Origin: Armatimonadota bacterium
GTDB lineage: Bacteria > Armatimonadota > Chthonomonadetes > Chthonomonadales > Chthonomonadaceae
Direction of reading: 5' to 3'
Length of the DNA stretch: 64,000 nucleotides
NCBI GenBank assembly: GCA_028871815.1
Contig: JAGWMJ010000008.1
Coordinates: 124,001-188,000 of the forward strand
The position numbers and the translations under genes are program-made. The notes below the pieces were generated by a model. The model was not told the DNA's origin and did no database searches. It saw only the letters and a list, made by a program, of their open reading frames with translations. The first letter of the stretch is position 1, and each line of letters opens with the position of its first letter. This document shows, one piece after another, positions 45,174 through 54,195 of the stretch.

Positions 45174-46211
45174 TTGTATGGTAACCTGTTCTGCCTCGTT
45201 TCGCTGTACCCGGAGCACTTTGCGTTGGAATCGCCGCTTATCACCTGTAGAGACCTGACGCGCGTCTACCGTGTTCACGAGCGCGAGTCGGGCGGTGTCG
45301 CCGCCGTTGGCAGCCTGTTCAAGCGTAAGTGGAAGCTGGTTCCGGCGGTCACCGACTGCACCTTTGACCTGGCGGAAGGCGAAATCGTGGGCTTTCTGGG
45401 TCCCAACGGCGCCGGCAAAACCACCACGCTGAAGATGCTCTCCGGGCTTCTATTCCCCACATCCGGCGAAGCGCATGTTATGGGCCATGTGCCCTGGAAA
45501 CGCGAGCCGGCGTTTCTGCAGCGCATCGCCATGGTGATGGGCAATCGGCAGCAGTTGATGTGGGATATACCGGCGATGGATTCGTTTCTGGTGAATCAGG
45601 CGATCTACCAGGTGCCGGAACAGCAGTTTCGCGCAACGGTGAGCGAATTGGTGGAACTCCTGGAGCTCGGCGACCTGATCAAGAAACCGGTGCGCGGCCT
45701 GTCGCTGGGCGAGCGGATGAAGTGTGAGCTGGCTGCATCGCTGCTGCACAGTCCGCCCGTGCTGTTTCTGGACGAGCCAACGCTGGGCGTGGACGTGACG
45801 ATGCAGGGCCGCATCCGCCAGTTTATTGGCGATTACAACCGGAAACGCGGGGCCACCATCCTCCTGACCAGTCACTACATGGCCGATGTGACGGCCCTCT
45901 GTAAACGTGTTATCGTGATCAACACCGGACGGATTCTCTATGACGGCGAGCTCAGCGCCCTGGCCGAGCGGATTGCGCCGTTCAAGCTGATCAAGATCGA
46001 CTTTGAGCAGCCTGCAACACAGGCACTCTGCAGCCGGTATGCAGAAGTTGTTGTCAGCAGCGCCAACAGCGCCACGCTGAAGGCTCCGCGCGCCGACGCG
46101 GCCGGCGTGGTCGCACGCATCATCGCGGACCTGGCGCCGATGGACCTTACGGTGGAAGATCCTCCCATTGAGGAGATCATCCAGCAGGCGTTCCGGCCGG
46201 AGCCGGAATGA
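45174..46211 (+). CDS. ABC transporter ATP-binding protein (COG4586 type)
   Basis: 345 residues with Walker A GPNGAGKTT, signature LSLGERMKCELAASLL, Walker B VLFLDEPTLGVD and TSHYMADVTALC. The LSLGERMKCE signature and an insert before Walker A (VHERESGGVAAVGSLFKRKW) are characteristic of the uncharacterised COG4586 group. The ATG at 45174 lacks a ribosome site; a TTG at 45225 with CGGAG 9 bases upstream is a plausible true start. It overlaps the next gene by 4 bases. Confidence 0.91.
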   Translation: MYGNLFCLVSLYPEHFALESPLITCRDLTRVYRVHERESGGVAAVGSLFKRKWKLVPAVTDCTFDLAEGEIVGFLGPNGAGKTTTLKMLSGLLFPTSGEAHVMGHVPWKREPAFLQRIAMVMGNRQQLMWDIPAMDSFLVNQAIYQVPEQQFRATVSELVELLELGDLIKKPVRGLSLGERMKCELAASLLHSPPVLFLDEPTLGVDVTMQGRIRQFIGDYNRKRGATILLTSHYMADVTALCKRVIVINTGRILYDGELSALAERIAPFKLIKIDFEQPATQALCSRYAEVVVSSANSATLKAPRADAAGVVARIIADLAPMDLTVEDPPIEEIIQQAFRPEPE

Positions 46212-47038
46212 GTCGCGGACTGCGATACTGGCTGAACACCTACCGCGAGTTTTTACGCGTGGAGGTGGCGCTGTTTGTGCAGTACCGGTTTGCCATGATG
46301 ATCTGGGCCGTTTGGGGCCTCGTTGGGCCGTTGGTCTCACTGGCGGTATGGGACGCCGCAGCAGCGTCGCGCGGCTCCGCGATACGCGGCGCCAACGGCG
46401 GAGCATTCGCCACCTCAGATTTCGCCGCTTACTTTCTGACCTTCATGGTCTTCTCGCACATCACCATGTCGTGGGACGCCGAGGACTTTGCTTTTCGCGT
46501 CCGTAACGGCAATCTTTCGCCGAGGCTGCTCAAGCCCATAAACCCGATTCACCGCGACGCCGCGTCGAACGCTGCGTTCAAGGTGACCACCGGTGCAATG
46601 ATGCTCCCGTTGTGGATCGCGCTGTTCTTGATCCTGCGTCCCACCCCCCCGGCAAGCGTCGCCGGTCTCCTGTTGGCGGTTCCCGCGCTCACGCTGGCAG
46701 CGGTACTGCGGTTCCTGCTGCAGTACTCTTTGGCGATGCTGGCATTCTGGACGACTCGGGTCGAGGCCGTCAACCAGTTCTACTACACGCTCAACGCATT
46801 TCTCTCCGGCGCCATCGCGCCATTGACGCTGTTGCCGGGGTGGTTGGGACCACTTGCGCGCCTGACACCGTTCGGCGTTACGGGCAGTTTTCCGGTAGAG
46901 CTGGCTCTGGGGAAACTGGAGGTTGCCCAGGTGGAGCAGGGCTTCGCGGTTCAGCTGGTGTGGATCGGCGTTGCGATTGCCGTGTATCGAGCGGTTTGGC
47001 GCTCCGGAATCCGCCAGTATTCGGCGGTTGGCGCATGA
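46208..47038 (+). CDS. ABC-2 family permease (COG4587-like)
   Basis: 276 residues and about six TM helices. The N-terminal cytosolic helix (YWLNTYREFLRVEVALFVQYR) and FRVRNGNLSPRLLKPINPIH fit the DUF990/ABC2_membrane_6 group that pairs with COG4586 ATPases. Both ends overlap neighbours by 4 bases, so subunits are translationally coupled. Substrate unknown. Confidence 0.88.
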   Translation: MSRGLRYWLNTYREFLRVEVALFVQYRFAMMIWAVWGLVGPLVSLAVWDAAAASRGSAIRGANGGAFATSDFAAYFLTFMVFSHITMSWDAEDFAFRVRNGNLSPRLLKPINPIHRDAASNAAFKVTTGAMMLPLWIALFLILRPTPPASVAGLLLAVPALTLAAVLRFLLQYSLAMLAFWTTRVEAVNQFYYTLNAFLSGAIAPLTLLPGWLGPLARLTPFGVTGSFPVELALGKLEVAQVEQGFAVQLVWIGVAIAVYRAVWRSGIRQYSAVGA

Positions 47039-47856
47039 GATCGCAGCCGAGGCCGCGATGGGCTCGCGCTCCGGCAATGGCGCGGCTGATACTCGCCTGC
47101 TATCGGGCGAACATTCAGACGGAGTTGGAGTATCGCGTCGACTTTGCCATGCGTATCGTTGCCAGCCTGCTTGGCCTCGTCACCACCTTTGGCGGGCTGG
47201 CGGTGGCGTTCACCTACACCCGGCAGATCGCAGGATGGACCTTTCCGGAAGCGCTGGTACTGCTGGCCGTCTACTATCTCATGGTAGGAATTGCCGAAAT
47301 GTTCATCGCGCCGGGCATGAGGCAAGTAATGGGCCAGGTGCGGGAGGGCACGTTTGACTTTGTGCTGCTCAAGCCGGTACCACCACAGCTGCTGGCCACG
47401 TTCCGTGTGGTTGATTTCTGGCGGGCAACCGATGTACTGCTCGGTCTGGCGCTTTCGATCTACACCACCACGCGGCTTGGACTGCATGTGGGGCTGCGCA
47501 GCGCCATTTTCTTTGCCATGACCCTTGTGGCAGGCGCGCTGGTAATCTACGCTTTATGGCTGGTATTAGCGACTCTGACTTTCTGGTTTATTCGGATTGA
47601 GAATATTGAACAGATTGTCTGGCTGGGATTCGAAGCGGGCCGGTACCCCGTCCGCATCTATCCGGCGTGGCTGCAGTTATCTCTGCGGTATATCATTCCA
47701 GTTGCATTTATCATCACCACTCCGGCTCAGGCGCTTATCGGGCGTCTCAGTGCGTTCGGGCTGACAACAGCGCTGGCTGTTTCCATCTGCTCCGTAATTG
47801 CCAGCTCGGCGTTCTTCCGCTTCGGCCTGCGTTACTACACCGGCGCGTCGGCATGA
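47035..47856 (+). CDS. ABC-2 family permease (COG3694-like)
   Basis: 273 residues and six TM helices, homologous in layout to the preceding permease. The segment VREGTFDFVLLKPVPPQLL parallels the LLKP segment of its partner, as expected for a heterodimeric permease. It completes a three-gene exporter whose substrate is unknown. No regulator adjoins it. Confidence 0.88.
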   Translation: MRSQPRPRWARAPAMARLILACYRANIQTELEYRVDFAMRIVASLLGLVTTFGGLAVAFTYTRQIAGWTFPEALVLLAVYYLMVGIAEMFIAPGMRQVMGQVREGTFDFVLLKPVPPQLLATFRVVDFWRATDVLLGLALSIYTTTRLGLHVGLRSAIFFAMTLVAGALVIYALWLVLATLTFWFIRIENIEQIVWLGFEAGRYPVRIYPAWLQLSLRYIIPVAFIITTPAQALIGRLSAFGLTTALAVSICSVIASSAFFRFGLRYYTGASA

Positions 47857-47998
47857 GGCGTGAACGCTGCGGCTTTCGCCGGCAGCCGGCGCAACGCGGA
47901 GCTCCCGCAATTTCCCGGTAAAGTCGGTGAGCGTGTTGGATCTACCTCCAACACTGAAGTCGCACAGGCAAAGCTCGTCGTGGTACAATTGCGATACG

Positions 47999-48406
47999 AT
48001 GATGAGTGACCGCGCGACCGGGATTAGCCGCCAGGATTGTATTCTCGGCCTCGTCAGCATCGTTAGCGGGACTGTGTTCTCAGTCGCATTCGACGCCCAC
48101 GAAGCAGCGGCGGAGACTGTGATTGCCGGTCTCGGTGGTGGCGCCGGCTGGTTTATCGGCCAGGTCGCGGGATGGCGCATTTGCAGGTCGATATCGATCC
48201 CACGCCTCTGGTGGACGAGCTTCCTCGATCCTGCACGCTGGCCAGGAGGTCGAGGGGCGCGCGGTGGCCGTCAGGTCGGCGGCCAACCTGCAGGCGTGGC
48301 GGAGGCTCGCGTTAGCCTCGGACCGGCTGGAGCCGTAGTTGGCGGGCTTATCGGCGGCGGCATCGCGTGCATGGCCGCGGCCATTGGTTGGGACCTGACG
48401 CACTAG
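47999..48406 (+). CDS. Possible small glycine-zipper membrane protein
   Basis: 135 residues from an ATG at 47999 (ATGATG). It has two hydrophobic Gly-rich stretches, VIAGLGGGAGWFIGQVAGW and AVVGGLIGGGIACMAAAIGW, both in the same frame and separated by a Pro/Arg/Gly-rich part that does not look like normal coding sequence. A tacaat box lies at 47984-47989. The gene may be real, or degraded in the middle. Confidence 0.4.
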   Translation: MMSDRATGISRQDCILGLVSIVSGTVFSVAFDAHEAAAETVIAGLGGGAGWFIGQVAGWRICRSISIPRLWWTSFLDPARWPGGRGARGGRQVGGQPAGVAEARVSLGPAGAVVGGLIGGGIACMAAAIGWDLTH

Positions 48407-48806
48407 GGATGCTGGGCTGCCCTAACCGCACCGGCGAACTGCTCCCGGCTCGGCCATCCACCATAGCGCCGCCTTTCGCCGCCCGCAGTAAGTCCAGGCT
48501 CAAACTGCTGGTGGGCGCTTCGGGATCGATCGGATCAGACGCGTGCAGCGCGCCGGCGGCACCCCGGCCGGCATACTAATCGGAGCGGCGTTTGCGACCT
48601 GAAGAAGACACCGTGTCGCTCCGTCATCCACGTTTTGCCGTTGTCCATGTGAACACGACCCGCGGTCGGCGTGCATCGTGCAAGAATCTCCGTGCGATCA
48701 CGCCGGCACCGTTCCCGCACAGCACGCTCGACCACGGCAGGATATAACGGCCATCGAGCCGAACCGGCGCGAGATACGCGCCCTTGCCCTGCCCGGAGCC
48801 GCAACA
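48407..48806. other. Gene-free 400-bp stretch
   Basis: No ORF with convincing composition, RNA gene or repeat was seen. The only recognised signal is the cggag ribosome site (48794-48798) of the GH116 gene. Confidence 0.5.
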
Positions 48807-51326
48807 ATGCCCGACATTCCCTCGTGCGACGATAATAGTAACCATACCGCTTTGCGACCACTGCAAGGAGCAGCGCTCTCGCAGGCGCGCTTCCCGCTTG
48901 GCGGAATCGGCACCGGCATGCTCTCGTTGGGTGGTCGTGGCAACCTTACCGACTGGGAAATACTGAACCACCCGGGCAAGGGCAAGACCCTGCCTTACTC
49001 CTTCTTCGCCATCCTCGCACGGTCGGAAGGGGAGGCGCCGGTGGCGCGCGTGCTGGAGCGTGCTTTCCTCCCGCCCTACTCGGCCGGTTTCGGTCTTCCG
49101 ACCGCACAGGTTGCGGGCCTGCCGCGAATGTCCGAGTGCACGATGGAAGCGACCTATCCGGAGGCTCGTATCCATTTCGACAGCGCGGATCTGCCGGTAC
49201 AGGTCGAGCTGCGCGCATTCAACCCGATGGTTCCCGGCGACGCGCGCACGTCTGGGATGCCCGTCGCCTGCTTCGAATGGACGGTGGCCAACGCAGCCTC
49301 AAAGCCGGCTGAGGTGACCGTGGTGTTCAGCCTGCTCAACGCCATCGGCTGGGATGGGCGCACGGAGCTCGGCGGTCGCCACAACAAGCTGTTTGGCCGC
49401 AATCTCAACCTTTGGCGCAGCAGCCCTAACCTCCGGGGAATACTGTTCTGCAGTGGTAAGCCGCCCCTCGACTCGCCCGCGTTTGGCACGATGGCGGTGG
49501 CGACACCAGATGCCGACGTCACGTGGCGGCTCCGCTGGGAACGCGCGGGCTGGTGGGACGATGTGCAGAGCTTCTGGGATGGCTTCACATCGAGCGGCGG
49601 CCTGCTTCCGAACGATCTGCTGCCGTCGCCATCGCCCGATGGACAGACCGACGTGGGATCACTTGGCATCCGCATGCGGCTTGAGCCGGGCGAAACCAGG
49701 CGAGCCCGGTTCGTTCTGGCATGGCACTTTCCGAATCTGGTGAACACATGGAACGGCGAGAAGGCGGTGGCCGGCTGCCGGCTCGGTAACTGGTACGCAC
49801 TGCAGTGGCGTGATGCATGGGACGCGGCCCGGGATGCCGCGGCCGGATTCGACCTGCATGGCACGCAGGTGCGCACGTTGGCGCGCGCGTTTGAAGACAC
49901 CACGATGCCGGCGGCTGTGGTCGATGCGGTCTCCGCAAACATCTCCATTTTGCGGACGCCCACCGTATTGCGCACTGCCGATGGTCGCATGAACGCGTTT
50001 GAAGGCTGCGGCGACCTGGACGGTTGCTGCGCGATGAACTGTACCCATGTGTGGAACTACGCGCAGGCGGCTGCCTGGCTTTATCCTGAGCTGGAGCGGG
50101 GTGTCCGCCGGACAGATTTCGAGCACAACACCCGGCCATCCGGCGATATGGCGTTCCGAACGCTCCTCCCGCTCATCGGCGAGCTGTGGGCATTCAAACC
50201 TGCAGCCGATGGCCAGATGGGCACGGTGATGAAGGCGTGGCGCGAATTTCAGCAGTGCGGCGATATGGCGTTTCTGGGAGATATCTGGCCGGGAGTGCGG
50301 CGTGCGATGGAGTTCGCCTGGCAGCACTGGGATGCCGACGCGGATGGGGTGATGGAGGGCGAACAGCACAACACCTACGACATCGAGTTTTACGGTCCCA
50401 ACACCATGACCGGCTCGCTTTACCTTGGGGCACTTCGTGCTGCTGAGGAGATAGCCCTGGTTCTGGGCGAAACCGGGTTCGCTCAGCGCTGCCGCGGCGT
50501 GTTTGAGGCCGGCTCGCATAAAACCTCGGAACTGCTGTTCAACGGCGAGTACTTCGTCCAGAAAGGCCCGGATGAGTCGGCGGATGGCGAGCCGCGATAT
50601 CAGTACGGACCGGGATGCCTTGCGGACCAGCTTCTCGGTCAGTGGTTCGCGCATACGATCGGCCTGGGCTACCTGCTGCCGAAAGAGCAGGTTCGCAAGG
50701 CGCTGTCGAGCATCTACCGGCATAACTTCAAGCGCTCGCTGGCCGGCCATACGTCGGTGCAGCGCGTCTACGCGCTCAATGATGAGGCGGGGCTGCTGCT
50801 GTGCACCTGGCCGAATGGTGGGCGACCGAAGTACCCGTTTCCGTACGCCGATGAGGTTTGGACCGGCATTGAGTATCAGGTTGCGGCACACATGCTCTAC
50901 GAGGGCTTGATGGATGAGGGCCTGGAGTTAACCGCGGCGGTTCGCGACCGCCATGCCGGCTGGAACCGCAATCCGTGGGATGAATGCGAATGCGGCCACC
51001 ACTATGCGCGCGCGATGTCGTCTTACAGCCTGGTTTTGGCCATGAGCGGCTGCGCGTACGATGCGCACCGCGGATCGCTTCGGTTTGCGCCACTCGCAGA
51101 CCGCGAGGATTTCCGCACGTTCTTTGCGGCCGGCGGCGCGTGGGGCGTGTATTGGCAGCGGCTGCGCGACGGCGCCTGGGAGGCCGGTCTGGATCTACAT
51201 GCCGGCAGCCTGCAGCTGCGCCGGCTTGGCGTTGGCGTGCCGGACGGACCGCTTCAGGTCACAATGAACGGGAACCGCACCATGCTGACCGTGCTCCAGG
51301 GTTCGGTGCAGCTTCCGGGATCGTGA
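48807..51326 (+). CDS. GH116 family beta-glucosidase/glucosylceramidase-like enzyme
   Basis: 839 residues. The N-terminal beta domain begins with FPLGGIGTGMLSLGGRGNL, a strong mark of GBA2-type GH116 proteins, and the C-terminal (alpha/alpha)6 barrel has the catalytic regions: HNTYDIEFYGPN (nucleophile Glu at about 527) and ADEVWTGIEYQVA (acid/base Asp at about 682). No signal peptide is seen, so it may be cytosolic. ATG 48807 is chosen for its CGGAG site. Known activities include beta-glucosidase and beta-xylosidase; the specificity here is not predictable. Confidence 0.9.
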   Translation: MPDIPSCDDNSNHTALRPLQGAALSQARFPLGGIGTGMLSLGGRGNLTDWEILNHPGKGKTLPYSFFAILARSEGEAPVARVLERAFLPPYSAGFGLPTAQVAGLPRMSECTMEATYPEARIHFDSADLPVQVELRAFNPMVPGDARTSGMPVACFEWTVANAASKPAEVTVVFSLLNAIGWDGRTELGGRHNKLFGRNLNLWRSSPNLRGILFCSGKPPLDSPAFGTMAVATPDADVTWRLRWERAGWWDDVQSFWDGFTSSGGLLPNDLLPSPSPDGQTDVGSLGIRMRLEPGETRRARFVLAWHFPNLVNTWNGEKAVAGCRLGNWYALQWRDAWDAARDAAAGFDLHGTQVRTLARAFEDTTMPAAVVDAVSANISILRTPTVLRTADGRMNAFEGCGDLDGCCAMNCTHVWNYAQAAAWLYPELERGVRRTDFEHNTRPSGDMAFRTLLPLIGELWAFKPAADGQMGTVMKAWREFQQCGDMAFLGDIWPGVRRAMEFAWQHWDADADGVMEGEQHNTYDIEFYGPNTMTGSLYLGALRAAEEIALVLGETGFAQRCRGVFEAGSHKTSELLFNGEYFVQKGPDESADGEPRYQYGPGCLADQLLGQWFAHTIGLGYLLPKEQVRKALSSIYRHNFKRSLAGHTSVQRVYALNDEAGLLLCTWPNGGRPKYPFPYADEVWTGIEYQVAAHMLYEGLMDEGLELTAAVRDRHAGWNRNPWDECECGHHYARAMSSYSLVLAMSGCAYDAHRGSLRFAPLADREDFRTFFAAGGAWGVYWQRLRDGAWEAGLDLHAGSLQLRRLGVGVPDGPLQVTMNGNRTMLTVLQGSVQLPGS

Positions 51327-51633
51327 GGCTGAACGCGTCCTTGCCAATGAATGGCCCGATGGCGCACTGAGCCAGCGCATCGCCGGCAGCAGAACCGGCA
51401 GAGACTTTGCGCGACCCTAACGGGAGCCGGCTGATGCGAGCGGATATCGATTCGGCCATCACTCTGGTGACTTCAAAGGAGTGACTGGCTGCCCCCACAG
51501 GAATGCGTGCCGATTTCGCCGGCACGGTAGTTTGGCGAGCGTGAATGTGACGGACGCCGGCGCCGTTTGCGGTATGCGCCGCAACCATGCCCGAAGCAGA
51601 CAGCCAGTCATACGGCAGCCGGCGAACGGAACG
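51327..51633. other. Gene-free stretch between GH116 and the minus-strand terminator
   Basis: About 300 bases with no convincing gene on either strand. It ends at the terminator of the convergent sigma-factor unit. Confidence 0.5.
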
Positions 51634-51671
51634 CAAAAAATAGCGGCCGCCCTCCCTCAGGAAGGCGGCCG
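51634..51671 (-). terminator. Intrinsic terminator of the sigma factor/secreted protein unit
   Basis: Read on the minus strand, CGGCCGCCTTCC pairs with GGAGGGCGGCCG (12 pairs, one G-U) around a TGAG loop and is followed by CTATTTTTT. It lies 34 bases after the stop of the Cys/Met-rich protein gene. Confidence 0.9.
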
Positions 51672-51704
51672 ACGGACCAAACGCCCGGGCGACGGCCGGC
51701 GCGG

Positions 51705-52103
51705 CTATGGATTGCCGGAAGGCATCTTCATCTTCATCGATCCCATCACCATGCCGTTCATCGGCATTGCTGAGATGTCGTGGTTGGTCTTTCCCGGAAT
51801 ATTGCCGAGCCCGGCCGCCCACCCACCTTTGCAATTGATGCACACAGGCTTGCCGGCCGCGGCGTTTGGACCGCACATGCACGAGCCCATGTGAACTGCG
51901 CAGTAGTCGCACTTCCCCTTTATACAGCAGTTGTAGTTCTTGCCATTCTTGATCTTGTCAACCGCCTTCTCCGCGCGCTTTGATGCCCGGGTTTGCGGCA
52001 TCATTTTGCCCTTCATGCCGCCGTGCATTTGCGCCACGGCCAAACCGCCGAGCATAAGAATCGGCAGCAGCATCACCGCCCCTATCCAGAGTGCCTTCCT
52101 CAT
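51705..52103 (-). CDS. Secreted Cys/Met-rich protein, probable metal binding
   Basis: 132 residues. A signal peptide (MRKALWIGAVMLLPILMLGGLAVA) is followed by a His/Met segment (QMHGGMKGKMMP), a core with eight Cys (NYNCCIKGKCDYC, CMCGPN, GKPVCINCKGGW) and a C-terminal tail with seven Met in 17 residues. The pattern suggests a periplasmic Cu/Zn-binding protein; no enzyme motif is seen. The ATG at 52103 has a perfect AAGGAGG site; a longer frame from 52148 overlaps the sigma gene stop. Co-transcribed with the ECF sigma factor upstream. Function is inferred from composition only. Confidence 0.82.
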   Translation of the reverse strand: MRKALWIGAVMLLPILMLGGLAVAQMHGGMKGKMMPQTRASKRAEKAVDKIKNGKNYNCCIKGKCDYCAVHMGSCMCGPNAAAGKPVCINCKGGWAAGLGNIPGKTNHDISAMPMNGMVMGSMKMKMPSGNP

Positions 52104-52147
52104 TCCTTGCCTCCTTACATGTTCGACCTTGTGTATCTTCGTGGTCA

Positions 52148-52666
52148 TCAGGCCATCAGGTGTTCGCGGATTAAGTGCCGCCCGCGGTAGATTCGCGTTT
52201 TCACGGTATCCGGCGGCATGTTCATCCGCTGTGCGATCTCGCGCACCGTGAGTTCCTCGAAATCACGCAGAATGATGATCTCGCGGTAGCGTTCCGGCAG
52301 CGAGCTGATCGCAGCGGCCAGATCGATACGCATCTCCGTGTCGCTGCTGGAGCGCTCCCAGGCACGTTCCTCCAGCTCCTCCGGCGCAACCGCATGATCG
52401 CGCATCCTGCGCGCGAGCCGGCGGCACTCGCGCCGGGCAATGAGGTATATCCATCCAGTGAATGCCGCCAGTGATCGTAGGGCCGGCAGCTTGCGGGAGA
52501 CAATGATCAGCGCCTCCTGAACTGCATCGTCCACATCCGCGCCTGCGCAGTAACGGGCGGCATAGCGCCGCAGATTTGGGCGGCACTGGATGATCACCTG
52601 ATTTAGAGCCTGTGCGTCGCCGTCGTGCGCCGCCTGCAGCAACCGCTCGCTCACAACCACCAGCAT
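52148..52666 (-). CDS. ECF-type RNA polymerase sigma factor
   Basis: 172 residues with sigma region 2 (DVDDAVQEALIIVSRKLPALRSLAAFTGWIYLIARRE, split across helices) and region 4 (LPERYREIIILRDFEELTVREIAQRMNMPPDTVKTRIYRGR). No anti-sigma factor gene is adjacent. The ATG at 52666 follows a GGGGAG site; ATG 52705 is less likely. It is followed directly by the Cys/Met-rich secreted protein, which may be a target or sensor partner. Confidence 0.9.
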   Translation of the reverse strand: MLVVVSERLLQAAHDGDAQALNQVIIQCRPNLRRYAARYCAGADVDDAVQEALIIVSRKLPALRSLAAFTGWIYLIARRECRRLARRMRDHAVAPEELEERAWERSSSDTEMRIDLAAAISSLPERYREIIILRDFEELTVREIAQRMNMPPDTVKTRIYRGRHLIREHLMA

Positions 52667-52782
52667 TCGCTCTCCCCAATAGCCCGCGTAACCCGTCCGG
52701 TCCATCTAACAAGAGACAGCGAAGTGGAAAAATGGGTTCAATTCATGTTGGCGGCCCGGGCGAGCGGCTGACCAAAGCCGGC

Positions 52783-54150
52783 TTACGCTTCGGGTGCTGC
52801 GAGCTGCGCCGGACGCCCGTCACCGCGGACCGCCGCGGCTGCGCCAAGCGTATAGAACGAGCCGGTGATCACCACCATCCCGTGAGGCTCTGCTTCGCGG
52901 ATGGCGCGGTGCGCCGCTGTCAGCGGGTCGCGTACCACCGTAACCTCTGGAACCAGAGGGCGCGCCGCATCGGCGATGGTTTCAGCCGACAATGCTCGCT
53001 TCCATGGCGGCCTGCATGCAATTAAGCGGGCCGCCAGCGGTGCGATCGGCTCCAGAAATCCCTTCGGGTCATGCCCCTGCAGCATTCCTACAACCAGGGT
53101 GACGCCATGCGCGCGCCATCGCGCCGCCAAATCCCGCAGGGCTTGCGAAAGCTCCTCCGATGCCATGGCATTGTGCGCGCCATCCAGCACGAGGAGCACT
53201 CCGCCGGGCATCTCCCACAGCTCCAGCCGTCCGGGCAGCGTCGCTTCGGCCAGAGCCTGCCGTACCCACGCATCCTGCAGCACAACGCCCTCACGGACGA
53301 GTTGTTCCTCCACGGCCCCAACGGCGCACGCGGCGTTTTCGCGCTGAAAGCCGCCAAGCAGCCGCATCGGAACATCGTTGTAAACAGCACGGCATGTGGA
53401 GATGGTGATGGAGCCACCGTGCGGTTCGTTCGCAGGAACACTCCAGAGCACCGAGCCGGGCGCCGCATCAACAGAACCGACGCTGCGAACCAGAGTCAAC
53501 GGCGCCTGGCGCTCTGCCGCCGTCTCGCGAATGACCTGGAGCGCGGCCTCGTCACGCGCGGCCGTGAAGCAGGGTATGCCGGGCTTGATGATGCCCGCCT
53601 TCTCCCGCGCTATCTTGGCGGTGGTGTCACCAAGCGTCGCCATGTGATCCAGCCCGATATTGGTGATGACGGTTACCGACGGCGTCACCACATTGGTGGC
53701 ATCGAGCCGGCCACCCAGGCCTACCTCCACGGCGGCATGCGTAACTCTCTGCTCCGCGAAGCACATGAAGGCAACGGCAGTTTTCAGCTCAAACTCGGTG
53801 ACGGCTCCCAGGTCGCTTGCGGAGACGGCATCCACCACGGGGCGGATTGCCGTAACAATACGTGCAAAATCGTCGTGCGAAATCGGCTCACCATCCACCT
53901 GAACGCGCTCGCACACATCGTAAACGTACGGTGAAAAGTAGCTGCCTGTATGCTTTCCGGCCGCATGCAGTATGGCCGCTGCCATGACGGTTGTAGAGCC
54001 CTTGCCCTTGGTGCCCGCCACGTGCACGATGTCAAGCTCGCGGTGCGGGTTATCCAGCCGCCGCATCAACTCTTCAAACCGGTCGTTCCCAAGCTTCACA
54101 CCGAATCGGAGAAGCCCCGACATGTAGGCCAGGGCTTCGTCAAAGTTCAT
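52783..54150 (-). CDS. folC: Bifunctional folylpolyglutamate/dihydrofolate synthase FolC
   Basis: 455 residues of the Mur-ligase fold. P-loop HVAGTKGKGSTTVMAA at about 44-59, omega-loop SPYVYDVCERVQVDGEPIS, and the LDGAHNAMASEEL motif in the C-terminal domain are present. It adds glutamate to folates, and possibly makes dihydrofolate. It is the last gene of a three-gene minus-strand unit with the sugar isomerase-like and DUF4015-like genes, an unusual company. Confidence 0.93.
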   Translation of the reverse strand: MNFDEALAYMSGLLRFGVKLGNDRFEELMRRLDNPHRELDIVHVAGTKGKGSTTVMAAAILHAAGKHTGSYFSPYVYDVCERVQVDGEPISHDDFARIVTAIRPVVDAVSASDLGAVTEFELKTAVAFMCFAEQRVTHAAVEVGLGGRLDATNVVTPSVTVITNIGLDHMATLGDTTAKIAREKAGIIKPGIPCFTAARDEAALQVIRETAAERQAPLTLVRSVGSVDAAPGSVLWSVPANEPHGGSITISTCRAVYNDVPMRLLGGFQRENAACAVGAVEEQLVREGVVLQDAWVRQALAEATLPGRLELWEMPGGVLLVLDGAHNAMASEELSQALRDLAARWRAHGVTLVVGMLQGHDPKGFLEPIAPLAARLIACRPPWKRALSAETIADAARPLVPEVTVVRDPLTAAHRAIREAEPHGMVVITGSFYTLGAAAAVRGDGRPAQLAAPEA

Positions 54151-54195
54151 ATCGGCACACCGGGCGCCGAGCCGCAGACATCGGGCCGCAAAGCT

